Assembly: GCA_028386065.3 (NCBI GenBank)
Contig: JAKUCV010003577.1
Span: forward strand, 23,467 to 87,466
Source: Turnera subulata
Lineage: Eukaryota > Streptophyta > Magnoliopsida > Malpighiales > Passifloraceae
DNA: 64,000 nucleotides
Reading direction: 5' to 3'
Below, piece by piece: positions 44,990 through 57,502 of this stretch (the stretch's first letter is position 1; each line of letters opens with the position of its first letter). A program made the translations under genes and the position numbers. The notes below the pieces were generated by a model. The model made no database searches. It was not told the origin of the DNA and saw nothing but the letters and a program-made list of their open reading frames with translations.

Positions 44990-46653
44990 GTATATCAATG
45001 TTTAGTGGAGACTGTATCAGGAAAGATTTGTGTCTCTTTGTTCTGAGTTCCTGAGTGAGATTTTAATCACTTGAAATGATGTGACATATCATCCAACACG
45101 GAAGGTTGACATCCACTTGCTCCTGTAGTGGTTCAGACTTCTAAGACACTAAATAGAATTTTTTTTTTTTGCCCCTTAAAGATAAGGACTGTTGACTACT
45201 TCACCAAAATTAGTCCTTTCTTTACTTTTCCTCTTTCTTATATTTGTATGCAGACTAACTTGTTTCGTGCAAAATGTATTCCTTGCAAATAACTTTTAAA
45301 TGGGAAAATGTCATCAATACATTTTGACACCAGTGATTAAAATTTTATTGTCATGTCAGGCTTAAGTTTTTCTCGCATCTATAGAGATGTCAGCAGCTAA
45401 CTAAAAATCTTGAACAAATTGACAGCCGTTTTTGTTTTGCAAAGGTTTACTCGCACATATCTAGATGGTAAAGGTTCCTATCTCCAACAAGAAAACTAAT
45501 ATCATTCATTGTCACTGTCATTGGAAATGGAGTTGCATGACCAGGATACCTGAGGCCCTAATTAAAAGCTTCTTCATCTGGATCCTCACAAGTCTTGGTC
45601 AATATGATGATGGCATACTTTGTTTGCCGCCCTTAATGAGTAAATGAGGAGATGACAAAAAGCAAAGAAAGAATGATCACAAAAACAAAAACATTATGAT
45701 CAATTTCTGTGACTTCACCCCGCTGGAAAACAACAATAGGCTATCTATATCCAGCCAAGCTGCAATGTCACTATTTTGTTTGATTTAGAAGTTATGGAGG
45801 CATCTAGATCAGAAACTTCAATGACTCTGTAACTTTTAGACAATTGAGCTCCATCTGATATATGTCATCTATCCTATCCTTCTGCCCAAAATTATGAGCT
45901 CTAATGAGCCTAGACTTACCAGCCAGAATCATAATAGTTTTAATTACCCTCTTCGGATGTTTTTACATTTTTCGCTTATGGCAGGAGGAGAACATCCAAC
46001 TGAGGCTAAGTTTGGTCTAAAGGGCTAAATGACATAATATGTCCCTTCACTTTGTTGATTTCAACGTTTATGTCCCATACTTCCTTTCATTTGTAACTTC
46101 CGTTTCTCTAATGCCATAGACTACCGGTACTGCTTTCTTGGAAATGAAGTCTAAAATTTCCGTACTTTGATTTGTGTTATCTTGCTTTTGAAACTAGTAA
46201 TGACAGCAGGCTTTAATTATGGGTTTAAAATTCTGTTTGTGATGTTTCAACTTTTTGTGATACGAATTACATTTGTGTTTTAGTCTGCTTGTGAAACTAG
46301 TAATTGCACTTATCAGGGTTTCAATTATTATATTCTGCTTATGATCCTTCTTTTTTTGTGACTACGGTTAGATACTGTTGGATGGCGGATTTGACTCCAG
46401 TAATGTTAAGAATGTGAGCAAAAGTGTGCCATATGAATCATATGGCAGTTGACTAACTGGTCCTTGCTGCTTGATAACGCAATACTGATATTGTACTGCA
46501 ACGCATAAAACTATGTACATGATAAGATTGTTTACAGTAAGCCTTGCGCTTATAGCATAAACTAGGAGAAAACATAATACTCTCAGTTCCAAGTCTTGTT
46601 CCTCCATGAAAGTTAACCTTGGTTTTAAAGGTGAAGATATATCATCATCCAAA
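44990..46653. other. Spacer: promoter of P450 A and duplicated 3' segments
   Basis: 44,990-45,500 is the promoter side of gene A and matches the upstream regions of genes B and C. 45,770-46,020 resembles 54,010-54,720, including a truncated copy of the unrecognised exon listed at 53,893. 46,065-46,550 resembles the B3 3' region. No TATA box stands out. Confidence 0.55.
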
Positions 46654-49592
46654 CTATTCATAAAAGTTGGGATTGAGCCGAGGCCTCAGAAGAACTTGAA
46701 GTGGCGTAGCTTTCAAATTTGTTAATCCACTGCTCTCAGTCATATCCACATCTTCACTAGAAGGCTTAGCAACTTCAAAACCATGCAATAAGGTAGCTAG
46801 AGTAATATGAACTACTCTAAGGCCCAGTGATAATCCAGGACATGACCTTCTTCCGGAGCCAAATGGGATAAATTCAAGATTCTGCCCCTTGAAGTCTATG
46901 TCCTTGTGGCTCGTCAAGAATCTCTCAGGCTGGAAGTCATCAGGATTTGGCCACACACGCTCATCACGCTGAATCTTCCAGGCATTTACAATCAGCCGTG
47001 TTCCGGCAGGAATGTGGTGGCCAGCTGAGAAAGTGCAGTCTTCCATTGCAGCACGAAGGCCAATTATTGGACTAGGTGGGTAGAGGCGCAATGTTTCTTT
47101 GATAATGGCTTGTAGATAGTTCAATTTTTTAATGTCAGATTCATCTACGTTTCTGGCTGTGCCAACATGGAGGTCAAGCTCTTCTTGAGCCTTCTTCAGC
47201 ACATGTTGGTTATTTACTAGTAAAGACAATGCCCATGTAAGAGTGACCATGGTGGTGTCACTTCCTGCTAAAAGTAAATTCTGCAAAAAAAATATACTTC
47301 ATCATTATTATGCATGACTTCATATCCCTTTAATATTGGGCCGACATTTTTACCAATAAGGAATACAGAGGTGACCAAGAACTATGACATTGGTAATCCA
47401 GAGAACAACGTGCTTAAGTGTGTTTCTTGAAGAATATGAGTGAAGGAAAAGTGTGTTTCTATATATGAGTTATTATCAGTTATGAGTTTAGAGTGTTCAT
47501 ATGTTCAAAAAGTACATCATTGTTCAAAATCTGTTCTTACTGTTCTTGATGTCCATCCAAATTTCCAGAATCTGTCCACTCCAAACTTGTTCCATTTTAC
47601 CATCTTCCTGTTGTTTTAATCTGATTTTATTGTGCTATATTTACATTTACAAACTAAACTAAAAACTATTTGCCAAGTAGAGTCATTGTTCTTAAATCTG
47701 CTACTGGTGTTCTTCTGGGATTTCCAGAAACATTCAAATGCTCAACTTATTTTGCAGCAAGCAACAGTAAGCCAAGTTGAGCTCAAATCTGTTGGCTTTT
47801 TTACACTAAGAACATCGATGTTCAATCAAGACATCGATGTTTTGATCACACTGAATATCAAACAATCCGGCCGAACGACAAGAACATCGATGTTGATATT
47901 AGAACATCGATGTTTAAACACACTGGAGCTTCAAACAAATCGGCCGAACGATTAGAACATCGATGTTGCTATTAGAAAATCAATGTTTTCTGGAAAATTT
48001 CCAGAAATTCTGCAGAAACCAAGGCTGACTTTCTTGGTTACCGTTCTATTGATTTTCTCTCAATTCACTCAATAATTTTGTTTTAAACCACTCTGAACAA
48101 TCAGAGTAATATTGAAGTGAAACACCAACGTTTTTCTTAACTTGATTTCACTTGTTTGAAACTGATTACAAGACACATTTATATTGGCAGAAAAACAGCC
48201 TATAACCCAACCACTCCACTAAACTTTGACAGCTCACACTTGCTTTTCCTAAGATTCCTCATAATAGCACAGCACTTAATGGAAACACACTACAACTCAG
48301 ATAACATATTAAACTAACAAATGCAATAATGAAAGAACAACCACTAGCATATTCAAATCCTTCTAGAAACCGAATGTGATGGTGGAGCCAAAAGAAAACT
48401 GCTGCTGCAAATTACTGCAGCTTGTTCATATTTCCAACAAAATCCAGCAGATACCAAAACAGAAATCAAAAGTTTTACCTCAATATTACCTAACACGCAA
48501 GTTATTTCTCAGGAATTTTCAGAAAAGGCCAGTGGTCAAGAATTTACTAGGACCCCATAAATAAAGCACCAAAACTATGTAGTTTACGCACCAATTCATA
48601 TATCTGCAGAGATGCTTTGATAGATTGAGTTTAATCCTTACCAAGCAAGTGGCTTTGTTGATGGTATCTGCATCAAAACCTGAAATATCGCCTTCTTCCA
48701 GGATGTCCAGCATCACATCCATGAAATCCTGCTCTTCCTTGTCCTTCCCACACGTTAATCTGTTTAGTTTGTGCTCCTCCAGCCACTCTCCAACGAGAAT
48801 GTCTAATTCCTTAGCAGTTCTCTTCATTGCCTTCTCATATCCAGTAAAGTCCAACCAAGCCAGAGAAGGCCATGCATCAGACAACACAAAAACTCCAACC
48901 AGATGAACAAAGTCTCTCATCAGCTTCTGACTTCGTCGTGCATCTACTTCATCACAAGCAGCACTGGCTCCAAAATAACGCTTCCCTCCCACCATTCTCA
49001 GGTAGACAAAAAGGGACAGTTCTCCAAACCACTGCTTCATATCCACTAACACCCCTCCACTCTCTGCACTTCGTCTGCTAACCCAAGAGTTGTACAAATC
49101 TCTCATGGCAGTCCCCAATTCTGAAGCTCTTATATGCCTTAGCTTTTCAATCCTGTGGCTTGAGAAAAGTTAAACTGTAGTTATCTTGCGCATCTCACGC
49201 CAGAAAGGCCCATAACGAGCAAAACCAAGCATGGCAAGGTTATATCCTAGCAGTTTTGAGGCAGCTATAGTAGGCCTATCGGAGAAGACTCTATCATGAG
49301 TAACTAAACACTCCCTGGCCATTTCCCAACTACTGACGACCAATACTCTGTGTGAACCTATCTTTATGGTAAAAGCTGATCCATACTTGTCAGCCATGGC
49401 CCCTAGTGTTTTGTGAAGCAGCTGCTGGGCACCAAAGAGGTGCATGTGGCCAATTATGGGCCAGCCACCCCCAGCTTGCGGCACACTGCAAGGTCTTCTG
49501 TAAGGTCTGCTGAAGTGGTAAAAGTGGATAAAGAATCCAAGGGCAAGCAGAGTGGAGACTACAGCCACGAAGAACTGGAGAAGGGAGTCCAT
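46654..49592 (-). pseudogene. Cytochrome P450, CYP82-type (gene B, nonsense)
   Basis: Exons 49,592-48,642 and 47,280-46,654, same structure as gene A with four extra codons near the N-terminus. Codon 141 is TAA (49,170-49,172), where gene A has GAA in the phrase TTVELFSSHR. The remaining frame is open and keeps AGSDTT, ETLR and [10 protein letters not shown], so this single nonsense change is the only lesion that I see in the coding part. The 1361-bp intron is enlarged by a solo LTR at 47,790-48,439. No complete enzyme can be made. Confidence 0.9.
47790..48439 (-). mobile_element. Solo LTR in intron of P450 gene B
   Basis: 650 bp, TGTTGG...CCAACA, flanked by the perfect TSD AAATC (47,785-47,789 and 48,440-48,444). 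The introns of genes A and C show the uninterrupted site (GAGCTC...CAGATACC). It is related to the LTRs at 14,405 and 35,545 and carries three CATCGATG pairs (47,811-47,990), the last member mutated. As both flanks are intact, it formed by LTR-LTR recombination. Confidence 0.92.
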
Positions 49593-50994
49593 GTATATCA
49601 ACGTTTTGTAGAGACTGTATCAGGAAAGATTTGTGTCTCTTTGTTCTGAGTTCCTCATTGAGATTTAATCACTTGAAATGATATGATGTGACATATCATC
49701 CAACAAGGATGGTTGACATCCACTTCCTGCTGTAGTGGTTCAGACTTCTGAGACGCTAAATAGAATTTTGTTTTTCCTTGAAGATAAGGACTGTTAACTA
49801 CTACTCCAAAATTTGTCCTTTCGTTTACTTTTCCTCTTTTTCTTATATTTGTATGAAGATGCCAGCAGCTAATTAAGAATCTTGAACAAATTGACAGCCG
49901 TTCTTGTTTTGCAAAGTTGTACTCGCACATGTATAGATGGTAAAGGCTCCCATCTACAACAAGAAAACTAATAAAAAACAGAGGCCCTAATTAAAAGCAT
50001 TTTCATCTGGATCCTCCCAAGTGTAGTGTTGGTCTATACGATGATGGATACTTTGTTTGGCACCCTGAATGAGTAAATGAGGAGAAGACAAAAAACAGAG
50101 AAAGAATGATCATATAAACAAAAAACATTATGATCAATTTCTGTGACTTGACCCCACTGGAAAACAACAATAGGCTATATCTATATCCATCCAAGCTGCA
50201 ATGTCACTGTTTTTTTTTTTTTTTTTTTGATTTAGAATCCAGGCATCTAGATCAGAAAGTTCAATGTCTTTGTTTCTGAAAAGCTCTTTGATTGTTAACT
50301 GCAACCAGTCATCAAACAGTCCAGTCAAGGACTACAAAAGATTAAAAAATAAAATCGTAGGAAGGAAGAGCTGGACAAGTTCTAAGCTGAACTCCAATAA
50401 TGGAACAGTGTTAGCGTTATCTAAATTCATTGCATGAATTATTCTTTAGAAAATAATAAGCTAATTACCTTACCAGTAATTAATCACTATCAAGAAACTA
50501 TTTACCAAACAAATTAGGAATATATCAAGAAAGTAAGGACCATCTCAACCAAAAGCTTAAGCTGATGGTTGAGGCCTAAGACTAGATTTGGATTTATTAC
50601 TGTAACAACTAGTAATTGCACTTATCAGTGCTTCAATTATTTGCTTTTATATTCTGCTTATGATCCTTCATTTTCTGTGACTACGGTTAGATACTGCTTA
50701 TATTTGGATGGCGGATATGACTCCACAGTAATGTTAAGGATGCGCGCAAAGTGTGCCACATATGTATCATATGGCACTTGACTATCTGGTCCTTCCTGCT
50801 TAATAATGCAATACTGATTTTGTACTGCAACCCATAAAAATATGTACACGATAAGACTGTTTACAGACTACAGTAGCCTTGCGCTTATAGCATAAACTAG
50901 GAGAAAACATAATACTCTCAAATCCAAGTCTTGTTCCTGCATGATACTTAAAGTTAACCTTGGTTTTAATGGTGAAGATATGTCATCATCCAAA
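49593..50994. other. Spacer between P450 genes B and C
   Basis: Upstream side of gene B (matches 44,990-45,500), a copy of the unrecognised exon at about 50,230-50,331, then the downstream side of gene C (50,590-50,994) with B3 3' similarity. One poly-T run near 50,211. Confidence 0.55.
50230..50331 (-). pseudogene. Remnant of an unrecognised exon, copy 1
   Basis: On the minus strand, after an acceptor-like TTTTGTAG, the frame reads SLTGLFDDWLQLTIKELF, then NKDIELSDLDAWI. The homologous copy at 53,893-54,153 has extra codons after GLFDDW. I do not recognise the family. Its position upstream of a CYP82 gene in more than one unit shows that it was part of the duplicated segment. Confidence 0.5.
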
Positions 50995-53459
50995 CTATTC
51001 ATAGAACTTGGGATTAAGCCGGGGCGTCAGAAGAACTTGAAGTGGCGTAGCTTTTCAAATTTGTTAACCCACTGCTCTCAGTCATGTCCACATCTTCACT
51101 AGAAGGCTTAGCAACTTCAAAACAATGCAACAAGGTAGCTAGAGTAATATGAACTACCCTAAGGCCCAGTGATAATCCTGGACATGACCTTCTTCCGGAG
51201 CCAAATGGGATAAATTCAAGATTCTGCCCCTTGAAGTCTATGTCCTTGCGGCTTGTCAAGAATCTCTCAGGCTGGAAGTCATCAGGATTTGGCCACACAC
51301 GCTCATCACGCTGAATCTTCCAGGCATTTACCATTAAGCGTGTTCCGGCAGGAATGTGGTAGCCAGCTGAGAGAGTGCAGTCTTCCATTGCAGCACGAAT
51401 GCCAATTATTGGAATAGGTGGGTAGAGGCGCAATGTTTCTTTGATAATGGCTTGCAGATAGTTCAAATTTTTTATGTCAGATTCATCAACCTTTCTGTCT
51501 GTGCCGACATGGATGTCAAGCTCTTCTTGAGCCTTCTTTAGCACATGTTGGTTATTTAGTAGTAAAGATAATGCCCATGTAAGAGTTACCAGGGTGGTGT
51601 CACTGCCTCCTAAAAGTAAATTCTGCAACAATAATCAACTTCATCATTATTATTGGACCGATATAATTAGAAATACAGAATGCAGAAATCGACAAGAAGT
51701 ATGACATTGGGGATCGAAACTATAAGGTGCTTAAGTGTGTTTCAAAAGAAAAATGATTTTTTAAGAGTTATACCAGTTATGAGGTTAGAGTGTTCATATG
51801 TTCAAAGTCTGTTCTTACTGTTCTTGATGTTCATCCAAATTTCCAGAATCTGTCCTCTTTAAACTTGTTCCATTTTACCATCTTCCTGTTGTTTTCAACT
51901 GATCTGAGTGTGTTATATTGACATTCACAAACTAAACTTAAAAAAAAAAAACTGTTTGCCAGTTAGAATGTCCTTATATCTGTTATTGGTGTTCTTCTGG
52001 AATTTCCAGAATCATTCAAGCGTTCAAGCATTTTGCAGCAAGTGACAGTGAGTCACGTTGAGCTCTAATCCAGCAGATACCCAAACTTACTCCAGACTGT
52101 GAGGGAAATCAAGTCATAGTATGTGTTAGTCTGGCAATAGTCCTAAAATCCAAAAAGGACAAACTTTTCATACTTATTATCATAGAAAAAATTTGTTTGG
52201 CATTAATTAAGGAGTCCAAATGGAGTAGGGTATCCCCTATCGTCTACAGTTTAAAATTATGAAGCGCTGTCATTCTGACCACTCAGGAGACAACATATAC
52301 AATGCCTATTTCATTCATTAGAGCGTAATTCCAACGAAATTTACCTCAATATTACCTAACACGCAAGTTATTTCTCTGGAATTGTCAGAAATGACCAGTT
52401 ATCAAGAATTAACCAGGACAACCATACATAAAGGATCAAACTTATCTTGTTTACGCACCAACTCATATATCTGCAGAAATGCATTGATAGATATAGGTTA
52501 ATCCTTACCAGGCAAGTGGCTTTGTTGATGGTATCTGCATCAAAACCTGAAACATTGGCCTCTTCCAGGATGTTCACCATCACATCCATGAAATCCTGCT
52601 CTTCCTTGTCCTTCCCACCCCTTGATCTGTTTAGTTTGTGCTCCCCCAGCCACTCTCCAAGGAGAATGTCTAATTCCTTAGCAGTTCTCTTCATTGCCTT
52701 CTCATATCCAATAAAGTCCAACCAAGCCAGAGAAGGCCATGCATCAGACAACACAAAAACTCCAAACAGATGAAGAAAATCTCTCATCAGCTTCTGAGTT
52801 CGTCGTGCCTCTACGACATCACAGGCAGCACTGGCTCCGAAATAGCGCTTCCCTCCCACCATTCTCAGAGAAACATTTAGGGTCAGTTCTCCAAACCACT
52901 GCTTCATATCAACTAGCACCCCTCCACTCTCTGCACCTCCTCAGCTAACCCAAGAGTTGTACAAATCTCTTATGGCAGTCCCTAATTCTGAAGCTCTTAT
53001 ATGCTTTAGCATATCAATCCTGTGGCTTGAGAAAAGTTCAATTGTAGTTATCTTGCGCATCTCACGCCAGAAAGGCCCATAACGAGCAAAACCAAACATG
53101 GCAAGGTTATAGCCTAGAAGTTTTGAAGCAGCTATAGTAGGCTTATCGGAGAAGACTCTATCCTGAGTAACCAAACACTCCCTGGCCATTTCCCAACTAC
53201 TGATGACCAGTGCTCTGTGTGAACCTATCTTTATGGTAAAAGCTGATCCATACTTATCAGCCATGGCCCCTAGTGTTCTATGAAGCAGTTGCTGGGAACC
53301 AAAGAGGTGCATGTGGCCAATTATAGGCCAAGCACCCCCAGCTTGTGGCACACTGCAGGGTCTTGTATAAGGTCTGTTGAAGCGATAAAAGTGAATAAAG
53401 AATCCTAGGGCAAGCACTGTGGAGACTATAGTGACAAAGAACTGGAGAAGGGAGTCCAT
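50995..53459 (-). pseudogene. Cytochrome P450, CYP82-type (gene C, stop and frameshift)
   Basis: Exons 53,459-52,509 and 51,622-50,995, intron 886 bp. Codon 173 is TGA (52,941-52,943), where genes A and B have AGA in NSWVSRRSAE. A 1-bp insertion in a T-run near 51,053 (four T instead of three) shifts the C-terminal frame after GLTNLK, giving an early stop at 51,014. Heme-binding [10 protein letters not shown] and other motifs remain readable. Two independent lesions make this a pseudogene. Confidence 0.9.
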
Positions 53460-53892
53460 GTATATCAAAGTTTGTAGAGGCTTTACCAGGGAAGATTTGT
53501 CTTTGTTTATTCTGAGTTCCTCAATGAGATTTAATCGCCTCAACAAGGATGGTTGACCTCCACTTCCTGCTGTAGTGGTTCAAGACAGTAATTGGATTCC
53601 TTTTTCCTTCAAGATACGGACTGTTTGATTCCTCACCAAAATTTGTCGTTTCTTTTGCTTTTCCTCTTTTTCTTATATAATATGAAGACTAACTTGTTTT
53701 GTTCCAAGCTAGTTGCAAAATTTAATCCTTAAAATAACCTTTTAAAAGGGAAGATGTCATCAATACATTTTTGCTATTCAATGATCAACCTTGTATGTAA
53801 TTTCTTAGTTACTCATTTGTTATCTAGAAAATGGTTCAGTTGGTGCCCAGGTGCAACCGATTGGAGGATGAACTTGTCCAGGCTTAAGTTTT

Positions 53893-54153
53893 TCATCCAT
53901 ATGTCAGCTGTGAAGAATAGCAATCTGAGGAACCATACTTGATAGGCCGGTGACGCATTTGAAGGAATGCATATGCAGGCATCTGATTAAAAACAAAATT
54001 CACTGCAATGTCACTAATATCTGATTTAGAGTTTATCCAGGCTTCTAAATCAGAAAGTTCAATGGCTTTGTTTCTGAAAAGCTCTTTGATTGTTTCAGCA
54101 TCTGGGTCCGGCTGCCCAATTGGACACCAGTCATCAAACAGTCCAGTGAAGGA
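53893..54153 (-). pseudogene. Remnant of an unrecognised exon, copy 2
   Basis: An 87-codon open stretch on the minus strand reading SFTGLFDDWCPIGQPD, then AETIKELFRNKAIELSD and LEAWINSKSDISDIAV, closing with TGA at 53,893. The splice acceptor that precedes the copy at 50,331 (GTAG) is GTAA here, so it could not be spliced in the same way. Protein family not recognised. The last 30 codons may be intron read-through. Confidence 0.5.
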
Positions 54154-54835
54154 TTACAAAAGATTTTAAAAAATTCATAGAAAGAGCCAGAAGAGGACAA
54201 GTTCCAATACTAAAGTCCAACAATGAATCAGGGTTGGCATTATCTAATTCATAGCATGAATTGTTAATTAAAAAAACATTAAACAAATTACCTTACCAGT
54301 AATTAATCACTATCAAGAATCTAATTACTAAAAAGAATAGGAATGTATTACTCCAAAAGAAAAAAGAATAGGAATATTCTCATTAAAAAAAAAAAGATTA
54401 GGAATATATTAAGAAAGTAAGAACCTAATTTGTAAATGAGGTTATTTGTTCTATGTCCCGGTCATTGGAGCAGTGTTGTTCACTCAGACAGGAACCGCTT
54501 GTAAGTTGCAACTTTTAGACAATTGAGCTCCGTCTTAGATATATGTTTTCTGTCCTTCAGCCCAATATTAATAGCTATAATAAACCTAGACTGCCAGCCC
54601 GAAACATAATATTTCTTTTTCTTTTAAAAACAGAATCATAATCCCTCTTCGATGTTCTATATTTTTCAGTTATGGCAAGAGTACTAAAAATCCAACCAAG
54701 GTTAAGTTTGGTCTAAAAAGGTAAAACTGCTACATTCAAGTGCACCAAATGCTAGGACACTTCTTCTTGCTTGGACTCCTACCACGTTTTCTTTTTACAG
54801 GAACTGCTCGCACCTTAATTATATTGCAGATATTA
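54154..54835. other. Spacer, paralogous in part to 45,830-46,020
   Basis: AT-rich sequence with repeated AAAAAGA.TAGGAATAT words near 54,330-54,420. 54,500-54,720 matches 45,830-46,020 (TTTTAGACAATTGAGCTCC, TTAAGTTTGGTCTAAA). No gene. Confidence 0.5.
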
Positions 54836-57072
54836 TCATCTGTGAGGACAAACTCGAAAACGAAATGGTCCCTTTAGACAGTTTAGACATCCTGTAGAAT
54901 TCAAGCCATCCCCAGCAAGCATAATACTGCCACTGGTGCCGAGACAAACCTTTACAGGACATAACTCGCCACTCTCCCCATACAGTGTAGCATATTCTTC
55001 CATCTCAATATCGTGTGCTTCCAGCCATGACCTGAGAACATACTGCAACAAGTACCAACTCCTTTTAGGCGCATCACATGTAATGCAAATGGAAAAAAAT
55101 CTCATTAATATTGACTATATTTAGAATGGCAAGGAGGTATTGAGGCAACAGCAGGTCCAGTGGAAAAGTGCATCCATTATAATATCAATGAAGGGAGTAT
55201 TTCCAAATTATAAGAAAGCTGCCTGAACCTAACAGCCATTGACATCTGTTAATTTGTGAGTTTGCAGAAAGACAATATCTATGTCACAAGTTGACAACCT
55301 GCTAGCTGAATTGAATAACAGAAAATGCAGAGTTGAGCTTTAAGACCAGACAACTGCATCAAATGAAATCTTCGAGCAACTGATCACCCTAGCACAAGCT
55401 ACAACAACGACTCAACTAAAGACATATGACTCTCTACTTTCTGTCGCAGTCACTCAGGATGACGACTTCAAGCTATTAAAAGAAGCCAATAAATGGAAGC
55501 AACTATGAGGTATCTTTCTTTCTGTCGATATAAAAAATGAATGCATCTAATTTCACTCCTGGACTGTCCAATGCATATCCCGACAATGCACTAACTTAGT
55601 TAGACATTAAGATTTGTAGGTCCTCAGTGTAACTATAAGTTTTGCCTCAGAACAGTGAGAGCAGACTAGGCAATTCGCTACACAATGCTTCGTTGTATGC
55701 ATTATTTCAGAACAATTCCAACAGAATCAAAAGATAACACCTTGGTTCCCTGTCTTTCAGCAACCAATGGACTCTTTTCCAAGAACTACACATGCAAGAA
55801 AGAACATGCCGATGAAACTTCAAGTGGGTACCTATGATATGCCTGTTGGTCTGGAACTCAAACTCAACCAATACAGAAAAGCCAAAGAGATAGTCTAAGT
55901 CCAAAAATGTATGTTCAAGCATTTCTACCATTCTGCCTCTTCAGTTTTCCTCGTGGCTTCCAATTGAGAGTTTCGCGGACTATTTCAGATCGTGTTATTA
56001 GTTAAGGAATAAACATATATAATGGAACTAAAGGTGCAGCACTGAAAGTTGGAGCTGTAAGAATTGTTTCCCTTACTTCCTCTACAACAAAGCCAATCAG
56101 AAGCTTTTGGTGAATATGCAAAATAAATCGCAAGAAAAACCAACAAAAACTAACAATATAGCTCGATTTCCAAGTCATATTTGTCACAAAGATAGGATTT
56201 TTGGATACAACGTTGTGTCCCCTGTCAGTCAGATTACATTCTTGAGCTTGTGTTTCAGTAGTTTGAGAGTGCCTCCCCTGAGATGCACCTGAAAACATAG
56301 AATATTTACATAAGAAAATTCAAGAAACCATGAATATAAGTAGACAAACCAAAAGGGAAAAAGTTGGAAACAACTAACTTTCTGATCTTCGAGCTCTTTT
56401 GCTGGTCTTTCCTAAAGGGCTCTTCCTAATCTCATCTGCAGGTACTTCTACATATTCTACTTCTTCATCCTCAACATGAATGCTAGACACGTTACCAGAA
56501 GCCGAAAGTTTTCCCCTTTCTAATCCATTTACACCATACACCGCCACATCAAAGCGAGAGCACCCATCAAACTTGAAAGCCAGAAATTCCCCATCAACTA
56601 AACTGTGATAATGTACAAAACTCTTCCAACCATCAACTATGATCACATCCAAAACTCTTCCAACCATCAATTATGATCACATCCCTTTTCGTGATTTCCA
56701 ATCCTACATTCCAAATCTTTGCAGCCGTGTTTCTAAGGGTGCCATTTTTGGGTATGCTCCCCTTCAATAGCTTAGCAGCGGCAGGCTGTAAACTCTGCAA
56801 AAATATGACAAAGATTGAATCTTTATGAATTCAATTTCTGAGCCAAACCAGAAACAATCCCTAATAAGAATTTTTAAGAGTCAACGCGTTTTGCACACAA
56901 AGCTTTTACCAGTATGGATACGCGACGTGAAAAAAGTAAAATGCAGGACCCACATTACATCAGGAAATCTAACAGGGAAACCAAACAGATTACAGAACAA
57001 AGAAAGTAGCAGTTGCCGAGCACTGTGGGTGGAGAGGTAGAGTTTGAAGAAGTCGATACCAGAAGAAGACAT
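54836..57072 (-). pseudogene. Two-domain B3 (REM/RTV1-like) gene, broken
   Basis: Exon 1 from 57,072 (MSSSGIDFFKLYLSTHSARQ) starts the first B3 domain. Exon 2 (56,794-56,379) continues it: GSIPKNGTLRNTAAKIWNVGLE, then DGWKSFVHYHSLVDGEFLAFKFDG. A 34-bp tandem duplication (56,616-56,649 and 56,650-56,683) lies inside it and shifts the frame to a stop. Exon 3 from 56,288 leads into a second B3 domain (NPIFVTNMTWKSSY), and a further exon from 55,031 holds its end (HDIEMEEYATLYGESGEL) with another frame break after GSIMLAGDG. Exon 1's donor is not certain. Proteins of this class bind DNA in the nucleus; this copy cannot give an intact one. Confidence 0.75.
56616..56683. repeat. 34-bp tandem duplication in B3 exon
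   Basis: Two adjacent 34-bp units starting CAAAACTCTTCC, one C/T difference. 34 is not a multiple of three, so it disrupts the B3 reading frame. Confidence 0.9.
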
Positions 57073-57430
57073 CCTTACTTTTGGTTCCACGGTTATGTTC
57101 TTGTCCACTTTGATTGCTGTTTTTGAGAACTAACAATATAATTCCCATGTTGAATGCGGGAAGGAAGTAACTGTTTGAAAATTTAATAGTAGCAACTGTA
57201 CGACTTGAAGATGACTGGATTGATCTTCTTCTTCTTTTTTTCCTGAAGTGGACTTGTATAAATTGATTAAAAAAAAAACAAAAAACAAAAATATCATGAC
57301 TATCTGTGGATTTTAAGAGCATATAACGGATTGAAATGAACAAATTCTAATTGCTTCTCAATCATTCCTACCGTTTACTCCCAAAACGAGACAAATAGAT
57401 ATAGAATGAAATTCGGAAGATATCACAAGC

Positions 57431-57502
57431 GGTTCCATGGTCTAGTGGTCAGGACATTGGACTCTGAATCCAGTAACCCGAGTTCAAATCTCGGTGGAAC
57501 CT
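57431..57502 (+). tRNA. tRNA-Gln (anticodon CTG)
   Basis: 72 bp with acceptor stem GGTTCCA/TGGAACC, anticodon stem TTGGA/TCCAG around the loop CTCTGAA (anticodon CTG, reading CAG), and a B-box GAGTTCAAATCTC. No intron and a T-run follows at 57,507. It looks like a functional nuclear gene. Confidence 0.95.

Noticed and set aside
56990..57343. 117-aa minus-strand frame as a separate gene
   Set aside because: It overlaps the B3 exon 1 in another frame and has no recognisable domain.
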